DNA of 64,000 bases from Phyto melanocephala (Eukaryota; Arthropoda; Insecta; Diptera; Rhinophoridae), in contig OW799233.1 in the NCBI GenBank assembly GCA_941918925.1, positions 42,322,473-42,386,472 on the forward strand, read 5' to 3'. Made by a program: the position numbers and the translations under genes. The notes under the pieces were generated by a model. It made no database searches, was not told the DNA's origin, and was given only the letters and a program-made list of their open reading frames with translations. This document shows, piece by piece, positions 1 through 60,617 of the stretch (within the stretch, counting starts at the first letter, position 1; each line of letters opens with the position of its first letter).

Positions 1-671
1 AAATTGAATAACTTTTTTGTTTATTAATATTTATTTTTTTTTCAGATTTTATTCATCGATTCGTGTTACACCACCATGCAAAATTTAACGACTGAGCAAC
101 GAACGAAAGTGGTAGAATTTTACTTTTAATCGTTCTTCGAGGATGAAGTTGGTAATACAGTAACGGTGACAGATATCGCGCTATGCTTAGTAATTTTGTA
201 CGCCCTGAGGCAGCCAACAAGTGGTTTCAGCAGGATGGAGCAACAGCACACACGGCCCGTGCCACAATGACGCTTTTAAATTAAATTTTTGACGACCGAA
301 TTATCTCGAAAAATTCAGAATTTAATTGGCCAGCACGTTCACCGGATTTAACTGCCCCTGATTATTTTTTATGGGGTTATCTCAAAGAACGAGTGTATGT
401 AAACAAGCCTCAAACTATAGAGCAGCTAAAGAACAACATTGAAGCTGAGATCAGGGCAATAGAGCCTGAAACCTTGCGTGCAGTTATGCAAAACGCCTGT
501 TTAAGAGCCCAATTGTGCATCGATGAAAATTATTTGACATTTTTTTTCATAATTAAAATTTAGGTCATACAAAGATAATATTATAATTAAAAAAAAAATT
601 TAATAAAAAATAATAATAAACAAAAAAGTTATTCAATTTTTACACGCAGGCGCGACTTTTGGTCCACCCTG
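1..671 (+). mobile_element. Internally deleted DD41D mariner-family transposon, cut by the left window edge
   Basis: The first ~25 bases are the reverse complement of bases ~616-640, so the window opens inside the left terminal inverted repeat (TIR). The right TIR ends at 671 with the sequence CGACTTTTGGTCCACCCTG and resembles the TIR of the complete copy at 41317-42206. The expected TA target duplication reads CA on the right. The body holds a short transposase N-terminus joined to its C-terminal half, so the element is a non-autonomous deletion derivative. It lies in the last intron of roadkill. Confidence 0.85.
76..563 (+). pseudogene. Mariner (DD41D) transposase, deleted and broken
   Basis: The frame opens with MQNLTTEQRTKVVEFYF, the usual start of the helix-turn-helix domain, followed at once by a stop. 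It then jumps to the middle of the catalytic domain (FFEDEVGNTVTVTD) near base 130. A one-base shift leads into DRYRAMLSNFVRPE, then WFQQDGATAHTARATM with the second catalytic Asp, one in-frame TAA, and SPDLTAPDYFLWGYLKE with the third Asp. Spacing between the last two Asp residues is 41, hence DD41D. The first catalytic Asp region is missing, so the protein cannot be active. Confidence 0.85.
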
Positions 672-705
672 CATTAACAATTTGAACTAAAAATGGGTAC
701 ACTGT

Positions 706-890
706 GTGTAACGTCCGTAACGGAAAATAGAGTTTTTTCAGTTCAACCGAATGAATTTTAATAATTTTGTTTTTCAAACTAGTTTTATAAACAGAGTTTT
801 TATGCACTAAAATCTGATGAAAAAAAGTAATACCTTTAGTACACTTTTTTTTTTAAATATAAATGACAAAGTGTGTAACGTCCGTAACGG
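706..890. repeat. gtaacgtcc motif, two single copies (706-723 and 873-890)
   Basis: Both sites read gtgtgtaacgtccgtaacgg. The core is a direct repeat of gtaac around gtcc. The same motif returns at 2560-2602 and 2781-2796 on the far side of the repeat-encoded gene remnant, which suggests subterminal repeats of one mobile element spanning about 0.7-2.8 kb. I do not recognise the family. Confidence 0.6.
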
Positions 891-945
891 CATGAAAATA
901 CTCAAAAATTTTATTTTAATATTATGATGTGGAAGTAAGTGTTTA

Positions 946-1102
946 TAATGGATTTTCACCTACTGAATCTGAATCTGGGCTTAAAATTGATCTAGGTTGC
1001 GGAGAACCCAAAAAACTTCACCTCAAAGTAACAAAAAATGTGTTAAATAACATGCGATCTCACAATTGAGATGAATTTCAAATTCTTCTAAAACCTAAAA
1101 TA
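946..1102 (+). pseudogene. Unrecognised repeat-encoded ORF fragment left of the Tc1 insertion
   Basis: An open stretch reads GFSPTESESGLKIDLGCGEP and continues to a stop near 1068. It is interrupted by the transposon at 1103-1922. It may be the upstream part of the fragment at 1955-2398, since it lies in the same orientation and between the same flanking gtaacgtcc motifs. No function can be assigned. Confidence 0.3.
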
Positions 1103-1922
1103 AAGAATGAGATCAGTGAAACCTTAACACGAATAAAACGCAATAACTTTGAAACGAATTAATCCATTTTAATGAAAATAGCGTGGTTTAACAATAAAAT
1201 AACAGTAAATTAAAATATTAATGCTTTTTGTAAAAATTCAGCTTTTTTTGATGAACTGTTTCACCTTTTCCGGAATTGAGACTTCGCCCTGGGAGCTGAG
1301 AAAAGTCGGCAAGAACGTAAGTCTCATCATCCATAATACAACACTCATATTTGTTGATAAAATTTCTAAGCAGTTCTTTGGCACGACTTTTTGCATCCAA
1401 GTTTTTCTTCGAATTTCTGTCTGGCACTTTCTGAACCTTGTAGGACTTAAGGCCTTCATATCTTTTAACCTTCTCTACAAAAAAATCGGAACAGTTTGCT
1501 TTTAAGGCGGCTTTACGGTTTGAGAGGTTGGGATTTTGGTTTGGAAGACTAACAATCTTTGAAGCTAACTGTGGGTCAGTTATACCTTTTTTAGCTCCAC
1601 TTCCAGCTTTCCTTTTAATACTACGACGTTCGTTATACACTTTTATCACACGCGAAACTGTTTGTCGTGACACCTTTATCTCATTTGCAATAGATTTGTA
1701 AGTACGACTGGGATTTTTTAAAAAAATTGTTATTATTTTTTTTACGCACTTTTTCTTCGGAATCCATTTTCAAACAAACTAATAATCCGATTATGCAATT
1801 ATTTTGTACACATAATTTGACAAGTTTTTAAATGCAAACTTGATCATAAACAGTTATATTTTTTGTGCATGAAGAAAGGTGGAATTAAAAATGTGTGTTA
1901 AGGTTTCACTGATCTCATTCTT
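1103..1922 (-). mobile_element. Tc1/mariner-type deletion derivative with intact TIRs and TA duplication
   Basis: The ends are near-perfect inverted repeats of about 28 bp (left AAGAATGAGATCAGTGAAAC, right its complement ending CTCATTCTT), flanked by TA at 1101-1102 and 1923-1924. The 820-bp body holds only the N-terminal part of a transposase on the minus strand, so it is non-autonomous. It has split an older repeat-encoded ORF. Confidence 0.9.
1218..1767 (-). pseudogene. N-terminal half of a Tc1/mariner transposase
   Basis: The ATG at 1767-1765 begins MDSEEKVRKK. A run of eight A's puts the next segment out of frame by one base. The continuing frame contains a helix-turn-helix (VSRQTVSRVIKVYNERR), a GSGAKKG linker, a second DNA-binding helix region, and CCIMDDETYVLADFSQLPG, where the Asp of MDDE is the first catalytic residue. 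After QLPG the frame degenerates and stops. The second and third catalytic acids are absent, so it cannot be active. The short run to the left TIR suggests an internal deletion. Confidence 0.8.
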
Positions 1923-1954
1923 TAATTCCTAAAAATCAATAATTAGTAATTAAT

Positions 1955-2398
1955 AACCATGTTGTAAACCGCAACCCCGATGTCCCCCTTCAAATATTTG
2001 GTGGTACGCCCATGCATGCAATGTTTCAGTACTGGATTTTCCGTTAGAAATTAGGAATTTTTTTTGCTACTTTGCATGGAAAAGGAGCGGTGGACGGTGT
2101 TGGCGCTATTGTTAAGCGAAAAGTTTGCCAACTAGTAAAAGCCAAAAATCTCATTTTAAAAAACAATCGAGATTTTCACAAATAAGCAAAAAAAAAAAAA
2201 AATATAAATGGCGTTTTCCTAAATTACGTTGATAAAAATCATGTCAAAACTATATCTGACAAAATATCAAAAACATGGATAAATGTAAAAAATATTCCAG
2301 CTCTTAAATCATATCATTATTTTTCGGGCTTTTCCAATGACAATACTATAAAAGTAGCTCGAAAGGCTGGGTCTATTAAGCATAAGATACAATGTTAA
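1955..2398 (+). pseudogene. Repeat-encoded protein remnant with HGKG...DGVG motif
   Basis: Three open pieces follow one another with frame breaks: 1955-2045 (NPDVPLQIFGGTPMHAMFQY), 2063-2185 (FATLHGKGAVDGVGAIVKRK and on to a stop), and ~2210-2398 (SKTWINVKNIPALKSYHYF and on to a TAA). The HGKGxxDGxGxxxKR block followed by a P-x-L/T-x-S-Y/F-H segment is one I associate with multi-copy, transposon-like proteins of insects and other animals. I cannot name the superfamily. Flanking gtaacgtcc motifs on both sides support a mobile origin. Stops and an A14 tract show that it is dead. Confidence 0.5.
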
Positions 2399-2559
2399 AC
2401 AGTTAAATAAACAAATAAATAAATGGATATAAGCTAATATAAGAGTAGTGAAATATTCTATAATTTTTTTGTAACTAATAAATTAATAATTACAAGGTTA
2501 AAAAGATTTTTACATACATGAATGTTTTTTATATACACAATTTGGTTTAATGGAAAAAG

Positions 2560-2602
2560 TGTAACGTCCGTAACGTAACGTCCGTAACGTAACGTCCGTA
2601 AC
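2560..2602. repeat. gtaacgtcc motif, tandem triple copy
   Basis: Three head-to-tail copies of a gtaacgtcc-type 13-15-mer lie here, and a further single copy lies at 2781-2796. They mirror the copies at 706-723 and 873-890 on the other side of the HGKG remnant. Confidence 0.6.
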
Positions 2603-2796
2603 AGACAAAAATTAAGATTTTTGTTTAACGGGACTACTTAGACTTCTTTTCTAAGCAGGATTGATATCGTCATATATTCCAATTAATTTTTTGTATATGG
2701 AATTTTTTTGTTTATTATGCAAAATTAGCTAAAAAAAATGTGCAAATGCACATAAGCCTCAAAAACGACTTCCATTTTTTGTAACGTCCGTAACGG

Positions 2797-3157
2797 AACT
2801 TTAAGCTAGCATAACTTTTTTTTCAAAAACAGTTAAGCTTTAAGTTTAAAACAAGTTTTAAAGTACTCCCAAAGAACTGCATTTTGCAAAAAATTTCATG
2901 AAAATATTCGCCAGCCGTGTCAATCTTAACAAGCAAATTTGGGTGCGAATGTAACGCAGGATTAGAACATATCTGCGTTTTGAAACCGAGTACATACTTG
3001 AAAAAATTTCTCTTTTGCTATGGAATGCGAGATTTAAAAACAAAGATTCTTTTGTTTCAATTTTTAAAACATATAAATCTCCTTTGTTTACAATAGGTTT
3101 TACACTTTCAAATACGCGATTCTGTTAAAAGTTGTTTAAAAAATAGTGAAATGTTCA
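2797..3157. other. Unannotated intronic sequence
   Basis: This is AT-rich sequence between the gtaacgtcc element and the Helitron. I see no gene, terminal repeat or splice-like exon in it. Confidence 0.4.
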
Positions 3158-4028
3158 TCTATATATATAAAAGTGAAACTCTGTGTGTGTGTGTGTGTGT
3201 GTGTTAGCTATAGACTCTGAAACTGTAAAACCGATCGGGCTCAAACTTTGGTAAGTTGTTGTACACATACCGGGAAGTGTTTATGGATGAAAAAAAGTGG
3301 GCGGGGCCACGCCCATAAAAAATTACTTATCAGTTTTAGCTACTTCCACTTGACCGATTTTTCTGAAACTTTGCACACATATCGAGCTGTCATGACTAAA
3401 TAATTTCGTGATAACAAAAGTGGGCGGGGCCACGCCCCTAAAAAAGTTTTAACTTTGAGGTACTTGCACTGGACCGATTTTTCTGAAACTTTGCACACAT
3501 ATTAAGCTGTCGTGACTTTATAACTTCGTGAATAAAAAAGTGGGCGGGGCCACGCCCATAAAAAAAGGCTATAATTTTGAGGTATTTGCACCAGACTGAT
3601 TTTTCTGAAACTTTGCACACATATTGAACTGTCATGACTAAATAATTTCGTGATTAAAAAAGTGGGCAGTGCCACGCCCATAAAAAAAAGGTATCATTTT
3701 GAAGTACTTGCACTTGACCGATTATTCTGAAACTTTGCACACATATTGAGCTGTTATGACTTTACAATTTCGCGATAAAAAAAAGTGGGCAGGGCCACGC
3801 CCATAAAAACAATTTTAATTTTGAGGTACTTGCACTGGTCCGATTCTTCTGAAACTTTGCACACATATTGAGCTGTTATGACTTTACAATTTTGTGACTA
3901 GAAAAGTAGGCAATGCCACGCCCATAAAAAAATAAAATTTTTAGGTTTTTTCACTTGATATTCAATTAAAATTCAGAATGCATTTCGATTCATTAAGGGG
4001 CGTAGCAACGCGCGCCGGGTTTGGCTAG
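3158..4028 (+). mobile_element. Non-autonomous Helitron, copy A
   Basis: It starts with TCTATATATATAAAAGTGAA and ends GGCTAGT, i.e. 5'-TC...CTAG-3' between A and T, which is the Helitron insertion pattern. A GC-rich short hairpin (ggcgtagcaacgcgcgcc) lies just before the 3' end. A (GT)n run follows the 5' end. The interior is about six degenerate ~122-bp tandem units, each with gaaactttgcacacatat and a GTGGGC...GCCACGCCC palindrome. It encodes no protein. Confidence 0.85.
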
Positions 4029-4144
4029 TAAACCATAAAAGCCGTTTTATTCGAAAAAAAAACGCTTTTTTATTATTATGAGTTATGACACTTTTCAAGT
4101 AAATAAGCGATCTGTTCATAATATTAATAATAATATTCATAATA

Positions 4145-5315
4145 TTTTCTATTAAACAAACTGTTATACAAAAGTATATTGTTACAGATTTAAATTTAAA
4201 AAGTTCGATTTGCATGAATTATATTATTTTTAATTTACAGTAGGTTTATTTGTAGTAGTTTATGTACTGTACGAACTTCTTAAACACACTAAAAATTTTC
4301 TAATAAAAACTGTAATAATTTTTATGCTCGTAGGGGCAAAAACTATTTTACAATATTTTATTAGCAGAAATATTAGTATAAAAGAATATATTTTTATTGA
4401 AGAAACTGTTATACCATTCTTTTTTTTTATATGAAAAATTGTTATACAAAATTTGATCAAGGATAAAACTAGTACACTCTACTTTTCGGTATTGAATGTT
4501 TTTTTACAAAATTCTGTTTTGTATAGAAACATATTGTTATAAAACATTTTTTTTTTAAATTTTATTAATATCAGAGAAAAAAACTGTTATAAAGATTATA
4601 AAGAATTTTATTGTAATTCTTTATAGCTGTACACAATACATAATTTTTTAGAAAAAAAAACTGCTATACACAATTTTTTGTGTGAAAGAAAAAACTGTTA
4701 TAACATTTTTTTATTAACTGATCTAAACACGGTTGAATTAAAATTTAATAAAAACATTATCAAATTATTACACAAATTTTGTTGAGAGAAAAAAACTGTT
4801 ATATACCACTATTTTTCCATAAAAAAACAGATTTAATATTTTTTATAGCCCAATTATACATACAAACATATGTATATATATAAAACTGTTATACAAATTT
4901 TTTATAGAAAAAAATGTTAAATGCTATTCTGTTCTGTATAAAAAACTGTTATACTAAAATTATGTTTATCGAAAAAAAACTATTATACTCATATTATGTT
5001 TATCGAAAAAACTGTTATACTCAAATTATGTTTATCGAAAAACTGTTATACTCAAATTATGTTAACGGAAAAAAACTGTTATACTCAAATTATGCTAACG
5101 GAAAAAACTGTTATACTCAAATTATGTTAACGGAAAAAAACTGTTATACTCAAATTATGTTTATCGAAAAAAAACAGTTATACTCAAATTATGTTTATCT
5201 AAAAAGACTGTTATATTCAAATTATAATTATCGAAAAAAAACTGTTATACTCAAATTATAATTATCGAAAAAACTGTTGTACTAAAATTATGTTTATCGA
5301 AAAAACTGTTATACT
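4145..5315 (+). repeat. AAACTGTTATA minisatellite, dispersed then dense
   Basis: From 4910 to 5315 a 31-34-bp unit (aaactgttatactcaaatta plus tgtttatcgaa) repeats about twelve times. To the left, from 4145, the same aaactgttata core recurs roughly every 40-120 bp with diverged spacers. The 115-codon open frame at 4914-5261 is a by-product of the repeat. It lies in the last roadkill intron. Confidence 0.8.
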
Positions 5316-5867
5316 ATTCACATATACAAAGTACGGATCCAGCACAAGCCTTTTGGATGAAAGTAGTTATTAAAATATATAAATTGTTTGTGCTATGGTT
5401 GCCAAAACTATAACTTATCAAAGAAAAAATATTTTTTACGTTCTTTGTAAAATATCCTTTCAAGCCCCACAGCCCTGGATCCCCGTTATTAAATAGGTTG
5501 TGCTAAAATTTATGCCAGATTTAGGTTAAATAAAAATAACACAATGCTTTTTTAAGAAAACAGTTAGTTTAATATAAAGCATTAAGGATAAGGTTTGGGC
5601 AAGAAATTTTTTTTGGAAATTTTCTATAACTTTTTTGCATAAATGCTGCAGCCAAACTTTATTATTAAACATTTTTTGAAATATCATGCAGTGCTCCATT
5701 TTTTACAACTCTAAACTCCTAAATGCTATATTTTTTTCCAAAGCTTTTGTCGCATAAATGAAAAAAAAAATTAAAAATTTTACGTCAATTTTAAGACGTT
5801 CTATATAAACAAACCATTGCCACCATACAAGTCAATATTTAAAAAGTTTATAGTTGTTTTCACTTAC
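5316..5867. other. Last roadkill intron, 5' part (as transcribed)
   Basis: No repeat or coding signal is recognised apart from the splice donor at its right end (GTAAGTG, complement of 5867-5861). Confidence 0.5.
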
Positions 5868-55445
<49,578 letters not shown>

Positions 55446-56223
55446 TTTCTGATTTTCAAAAGGTATTTTTAATATTCTTTCTTTTGTTTAGGTTTTATAA
55501 AGGGATTTTGTTTTATACTCCAAAAACAAACACAACTATTTATCTTTAAAAAATTTTTTTATTAAAAATTAAAAAAAAAACTTTTTTTCATCACAATTTT
55601 TTCTTAGAAAAATATTTTTCTTTTATATTTTTATTTTATTCTATGGAAAAAGTATTGTTATTTTCACTAATTATTATTATTTTAATTTAATTATATTTTT
55701 GTACCTCAATTTGTTTTATTTAAGTTTTTTTCAAAATTTTGCATTATATTTTTTTGATTAATTTTTTTTTGTTGTTTTTTTTTAATAAAAAATTTTGTAT
55801 ATTTGTTTGAAAATTTTTTTTTTCAATTTCAATAAATTATTTTTTTTAACTGTTTACTTTTTTTTATTAATTTTTTTTTTGTATTTTAACATAAAATTTC
55901 TGTGTATTTTTATACTTAAATAATTTTTTTTTTTTAATTTTTCTTTTAACACTCTAACCGAAGAAAAGTAAAATATTCACGTTAATTTTTTTTGTCGATT
56001 TTCTCAGTAAAAATACAAAAGAAAATTTATGTGTATAAATGAATAAATGATCACAACAAGCGCACGATGCCAACGGTACGAAAGTTAATAATAAACTAAA
56101 TGTCTGATAATAAAAAGTTAACACACGTTATATTCAACTCAATAATACAATTTTAATACAAACACTAAAATTCATGTACAGACACACAGATACACACTTA
56201 CACATGCACACCCAATACTAAAA
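55446..56223 (-). other. rdx: Probable 5' leader of the long roadkill form
   Basis: Very A-rich on the sense (minus) strand, with many poly-A runs and no repeats. The context before the ATG is CAGAAAATG. The exact transcription start is not visible. Confidence 0.35.
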
Positions 56224-56231
56224 TATTTATA
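56224..56231 (-). promoter_or_regulatory. Candidate TATA box for the long form
   Basis: TATAAATA on the minus strand, about 780 bp upstream of the ATG. No clear initiator lies 25-30 bp downstream, so it is only a candidate. Confidence 0.2.
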
Positions 56232-57082
56232 AAGAGCTGGTTTGGTTGGCTTTCGATTTACATTTTTTGTCTCTGCTACTGCCTTGGTCTGTTATTGTTG
56301 TTATTGCTATTATTTAGTTAGTTAATGTTTCCTCGTTTCACATTTTTTTTAAAGGTTTTTGTGTTGTTTGCATGTAGTTGCTGCAGTTGCTGAATCACAT
56401 TCACATGTCTAAAATGTGTAACAAAATGTTTATGGCGAAATCATTCCTCAAAACCAAATACTCAAAACACACATACGCTCTATTCTTTCAACCAAAAAGA
56501 AAAACTCAATTCGAATAAAGAGAATAAATATCTCTATATAGAACTAAATTGGCTTTGAAATTTTCCTTATAAAAATCAACTAACAGAAGTCGAGAGCACA
56601 AATTTCTTAAAAACCAAGAGAGATATAGAGAGAGAGTCATAAAGAAAAATCACATACAACCAGCGTTGACAACGATTTTCTTTAGGAAAAAAATAATCAG
56701 TTTAGCAAAGAAAATCATTACGCTGATTTTTGATAAATTATTTATTTTTTTTTAAATTTAGTGTATTTTTAAAACAAAAAATAAACATAAAATTCATAAA
56801 TTTTATTAGTTTATACAATAGCGGCCTTATTCATAACAAAAAGTTAGCCACAGTTTATACACTACGTACAACGAGCTGCTAACTAGAATGCCGATTAAGC
56901 TTGGCAGCTCGTTGGCAAATCCGTTGGTTTTATTCGTCTGCCAACTTTTCATAAATCAACTCTGAAATTGCATGATACTCCTCAAAAATGCAACCATTTT
57001 TTGTATATCATCCTTGACTTAGACTTTTTTTTGTTTTTCCATCCATGCTAACAATTTCTAAAATTTAAAAACATATTTAAAA
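56232..57082. other. Upstream flank of roadkill
   Basis: No gene or repeat ends recognised. A less AT-rich part lies at 56820-56960. Confidence 0.4.
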
Positions 57083-58157
57083 AACAAGTAAGAGTGTATA
57101 TTCGGCCGTGCCGAATCTTATATACCCTTCACAACGTGTAGTCGTGCAATAACAGTAGTTTGTATCACCATTCATCCCATATGAAATACGTAAATACATA
57201 TAAAAAACATACATATATAATAAAAACATCCAATTGTAAAATTATAAATTCACGTATGTATGTTACAAAAACAAAAAAAAAAAAATAAATAAAAAAAAAA
57301 AAAAATTTAAAAAAAAAATTTAAAAAATATTAAAAAAAATAATTAAAATATATATAATAAAAATATGTAAAACAAAAAAAAAAAAAACAAGTAAGAGCGC
57401 TATATTCGGCCGTGCCGAATCTTATATACCCTTCACAACGTGTAGTCATGCAATAACAGTAAATTAACTTATGTATTTTAAAAAAAAAAAAAAAATAAAA
57501 AATAAAAAAAAAATTTTAAAAAAAAAAATTTAAAAAAAAAATTAAAAAAAAAAAAAATTATTATATAAATATATAATATATATAAAACAAAAAAAAATAA
57601 AAAAAAAATTAAAAAAAAAAAAATAAAAAAAAATAATAATAAAAATATATATAATATATTAAATAAAAAATAAAAAAAAAAATAAAAAAAAAAATTTAAA
57701 AAAAAAATTTTAAAAAAATTTAAAAAAAAATTTTTTTGCCTCAGCTGGGATTCGATGCCACGTTTTCTCTAACCAGTATACACGTTTGTATGTATGTATG
57801 TTGTTGTTGTAATGTTGTTTTTATGAAAAGAAATTCGAGGTGGTCGTGGGTTTTTGCTCATATCTCAGTTGTTTATGTACCGATGTTTCTGATTTTCAAT
57901 ACCGATCTACTCCCGAATATTTCTGATATTTTAATACCTTACCCGGGTCCAACCTATGTCGGGGGGCTTCAAAAAGTTGATTTCAACATACACACGGACA
58001 GACGGTCAGACGGACAGACGGTCAGGGCTTAATCGACTCCTCTATTCATAAGCTTTCAGAAAATATATACTTTATGGGGTCGGAAATGAAAATTGTAGAA
58101 ATTTCACACGGAATGACAAACCTATATATACCCTTTTTCACTGTGTGAAGGGTATAA
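57083..58157 (+). repeat. GGCCGTGCCGAAT interspersed repeat, rearranged with duplicated head
   Basis: The head (aacaagtaagag...tattcggccgtgccgaatc, then ttatatacccttcacaacgt) occurs twice, at 57083-57172 and 57387-57463, separated by A/T-only sequence. The tail (tatatactttatggggtcgg, then acctatatatacccttttt and the tgtgtgaagggtata hairpin) ends at 58157. Between 57240 and 57730 the DNA is nearly pure A and T. Confidence 0.75.
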
Positions 58158-58179
58158 AAAAAAATTAAAAAAAATAATA

Positions 58180-59476
58180 AAAAAAAAATTTTAAAAAAAA
58201 TAATAAAAATATAAATAATATATTAAATAAAAAATAAAAAAAAAAATTTAAAAAAAAATTTTTAAAAAATTAAAAAAAAATTGTTTTTTGGCTCGGCTGG
58301 GATTCGATGCCACGTATGTATGTATGTTGTTGTAATGTTGTTTTTGTGAAAAAAAATCGTGGTGGTCGTGGGTTGTTCTCAGTTGTTTATATACCGATGT
58401 TTCTGATTTTCAATACCGATCTACTCCCGAATATTTCTGATATTTTAATACCTCACCCGGGTCCAAGCGATGTCGGTGGGCTCCAAAAAGTTGATTTCAA
58501 CATACACACGGACAGACGGTTTTGTATCTCTCCTGAAAAATTTGGTTTTAAGACATATGCACGTGGTTACCCATGAAAACCACAGATATATCCATATCCA
58601 AGGGGTGACATAATGTCCTCTGCCTATTTTAATTTGTTCAATGTTTACTGTATTCTACTAGTCATACCCTTTTAATAAATTCCGATGTTTATATGATCAA
58701 GAAAAAAGTATGCGCCATTTTTTAATCGTAAACTAAATTCTACTAGTCATTTGATTCTGATATTAATGGGATTAAGAAAAAAAATTGCCATTTGATTTTG
58801 GACACCATTTTGGATTTTGAATTTTTTATAGTTTCCTGTATTCTACTTGTCAAGCCCTTTTATTTGATAACGATGTTGATATAACTAAAAAAAAAATTAC
58901 CCGCCATTTTGTTTCGGTCGCCATCTTTGACTATTTATATTAAAAATAAGAAACAGGTTTGTTAAATATTTCAAAGTTCAATTTGTTAATTTTTGTGTTA
59001 GAAACGTTGGAAAAATAGAGACAGTCGTGTTTCTTTGCTTATATCTCAGCAGATTATAAACCGATTTTGCTGGTTTGTATAACTGATTTTCAACTCAAAA
59101 TTTCGTAAAATTTGATAGCACATACATTTATTTGCCGCTACAAAATGCAATGACAAAGCTTTATCTAACTTTACTACAAAAGGCTTATACTATTCGCCTA
59201 ATAAAATATGTATTTCATGGGGTTATAAAGGAATAATTCAGTATGACGATTATTTAAATATTTTGGCCTTTAAATTAAAAAAAAAACTATATTAAAATCA
59301 TAATTCTGGCAACGCTGTCCATAAGGAAACAACAGTGAAGAGTAAATGAGTAGAAAGTTTACACTTTGTTTAGGTGTAGGCAGTGATGTCAATTATTTCA
59401 AGGCAAAATACGTAATAAAAATAATGAAAATAAATAATGATATAAATTTCCTTTCGATATACAACACAGGGATTTT
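58180..59476 (+). repeat. Second rearranged copy of the same repeat, no head or tail
   Basis: 58289-58525 repeats the 57740-58020 block (gctgggattcgatgccacg, then ctgattttcaataccgatct, gttgatttcaacatacacac). Then come the ~130-bp internal units (gccattttg..., tttactgtattctac, cccttttatttgata) up to about 59225. Confidence 0.6.
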
Positions 59477-60617
59477 AAAATAAGTACGAACGCTATATAT
59501 TTGTCCATGCCGAATCTGACAATACTCTTCACCATTATGCCATTTTATAGGTATAGTGAGCGCATCGTAGCTTACCTAGAAACAGAATTTAATGTTATAC
59601 TCCAATTTGCTCCATTTTTTTTTTCAAAGTTAGTTGTATTCTACAAGTTAAGCACTTTCATTTGATACCCATATTAATGCAGTTGGGACAAAAAATTATC
59701 CGCCATTATATAAAGAGCCATCTTGGATTTTAACTTATTCACAGTTTACTGTATTCTACAAGTAAAGCCCTTTTCGTTTGATACTAATATTGAGGGGGTT
59801 GAGAAGTGAGTACATTTTTATGACTAGATTTGGCTCATATATACATTTATTGTGCGCCATTTTTTAGTGGCGGCCATCTTGAATTTTAAATTTGTTAATA
59901 GTGTAATATATTTTATTTTTATAGCCGCTGTTATCCAGAAAAAATGGATTTTCATTTGTAAATCTTAGGAAAAACACCGAAGCATTTGTATTTTTGTGCT
60001 TATATCTCAGTTAGTTTCTAACTGATTTATCAGTTTTTCTCTAAAATAGTTTTCGAAACCGAGGCTTATATTTTGGTGTCTTTTGCGTGTTTATTTAGGA
60101 GCTTTACTAACTTTATATAAATTATTAAAAAAATATATTTATTTTTCCAAACTATTTTTGCCTATAACTTTGACAATTAACTGACTGTCCAATACAGCCC
60201 AAGAGGCATATCATACAATATTTGTAAATAGTAGCAAGTATGTCTATAAATTATCCCTGGGCTGAAAAATTTTGATTTTTATGTTAAAAATTTGGAATCA
60301 AACAAAGCCAGTCGTGTTTATTTGCTTATATCTCAGAAGGTTAAGGGGTGATTGTGCTAAATTTCCGTAGAAATTTATTCCCGGATATTTGCAAAAGATT
60401 GGTGGCAATTCAAGATCTATGCTACATGTGGGAGATTCTAAAAGTTGATTTCAATCAAAACACAAACAGATGGACATTGTTAAGCCGACTCCCCTAATCG
60501 TAAGATTTCAGAAAATATATAACTTTACTTTTATATTCTGAAGTGAATATTGTAGAAATTACAAACAGAATGAAAAAGTTTTAAATAACCTTGGCATTAC
60601 AGGTAAAGGGTATAATA
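59477..60617 (+). repeat. GGCCGTGCCGAAT-type interspersed repeat, third long copy
   Basis: The head is aagtacgaacgctatatatt then tgccgaatctgac. The middle carries gagccatcttggatttt units, then tatatctcagaaggtta, and the tail ends ggtaaagggtataata. Same layout as 24592-25842 and 38560-39711. Confidence 0.72.

Noticed and set aside
3181..3203. Independent (GT)n microsatellites at 3181, 25892, 26657 and 46888
   Set aside because: Each sits at the same place in a Helitron copy, so they are part of the element.
4914..5261. 115-codon open frame
   Set aside because: It is a translation of the AAACTGTTATA minisatellite.
57240..58290. Coding frames at 57736-58032 and 58307-58576
   Set aside because: Both lie in duplicated blocks of the interspersed repeat and encode no recognisable domain.
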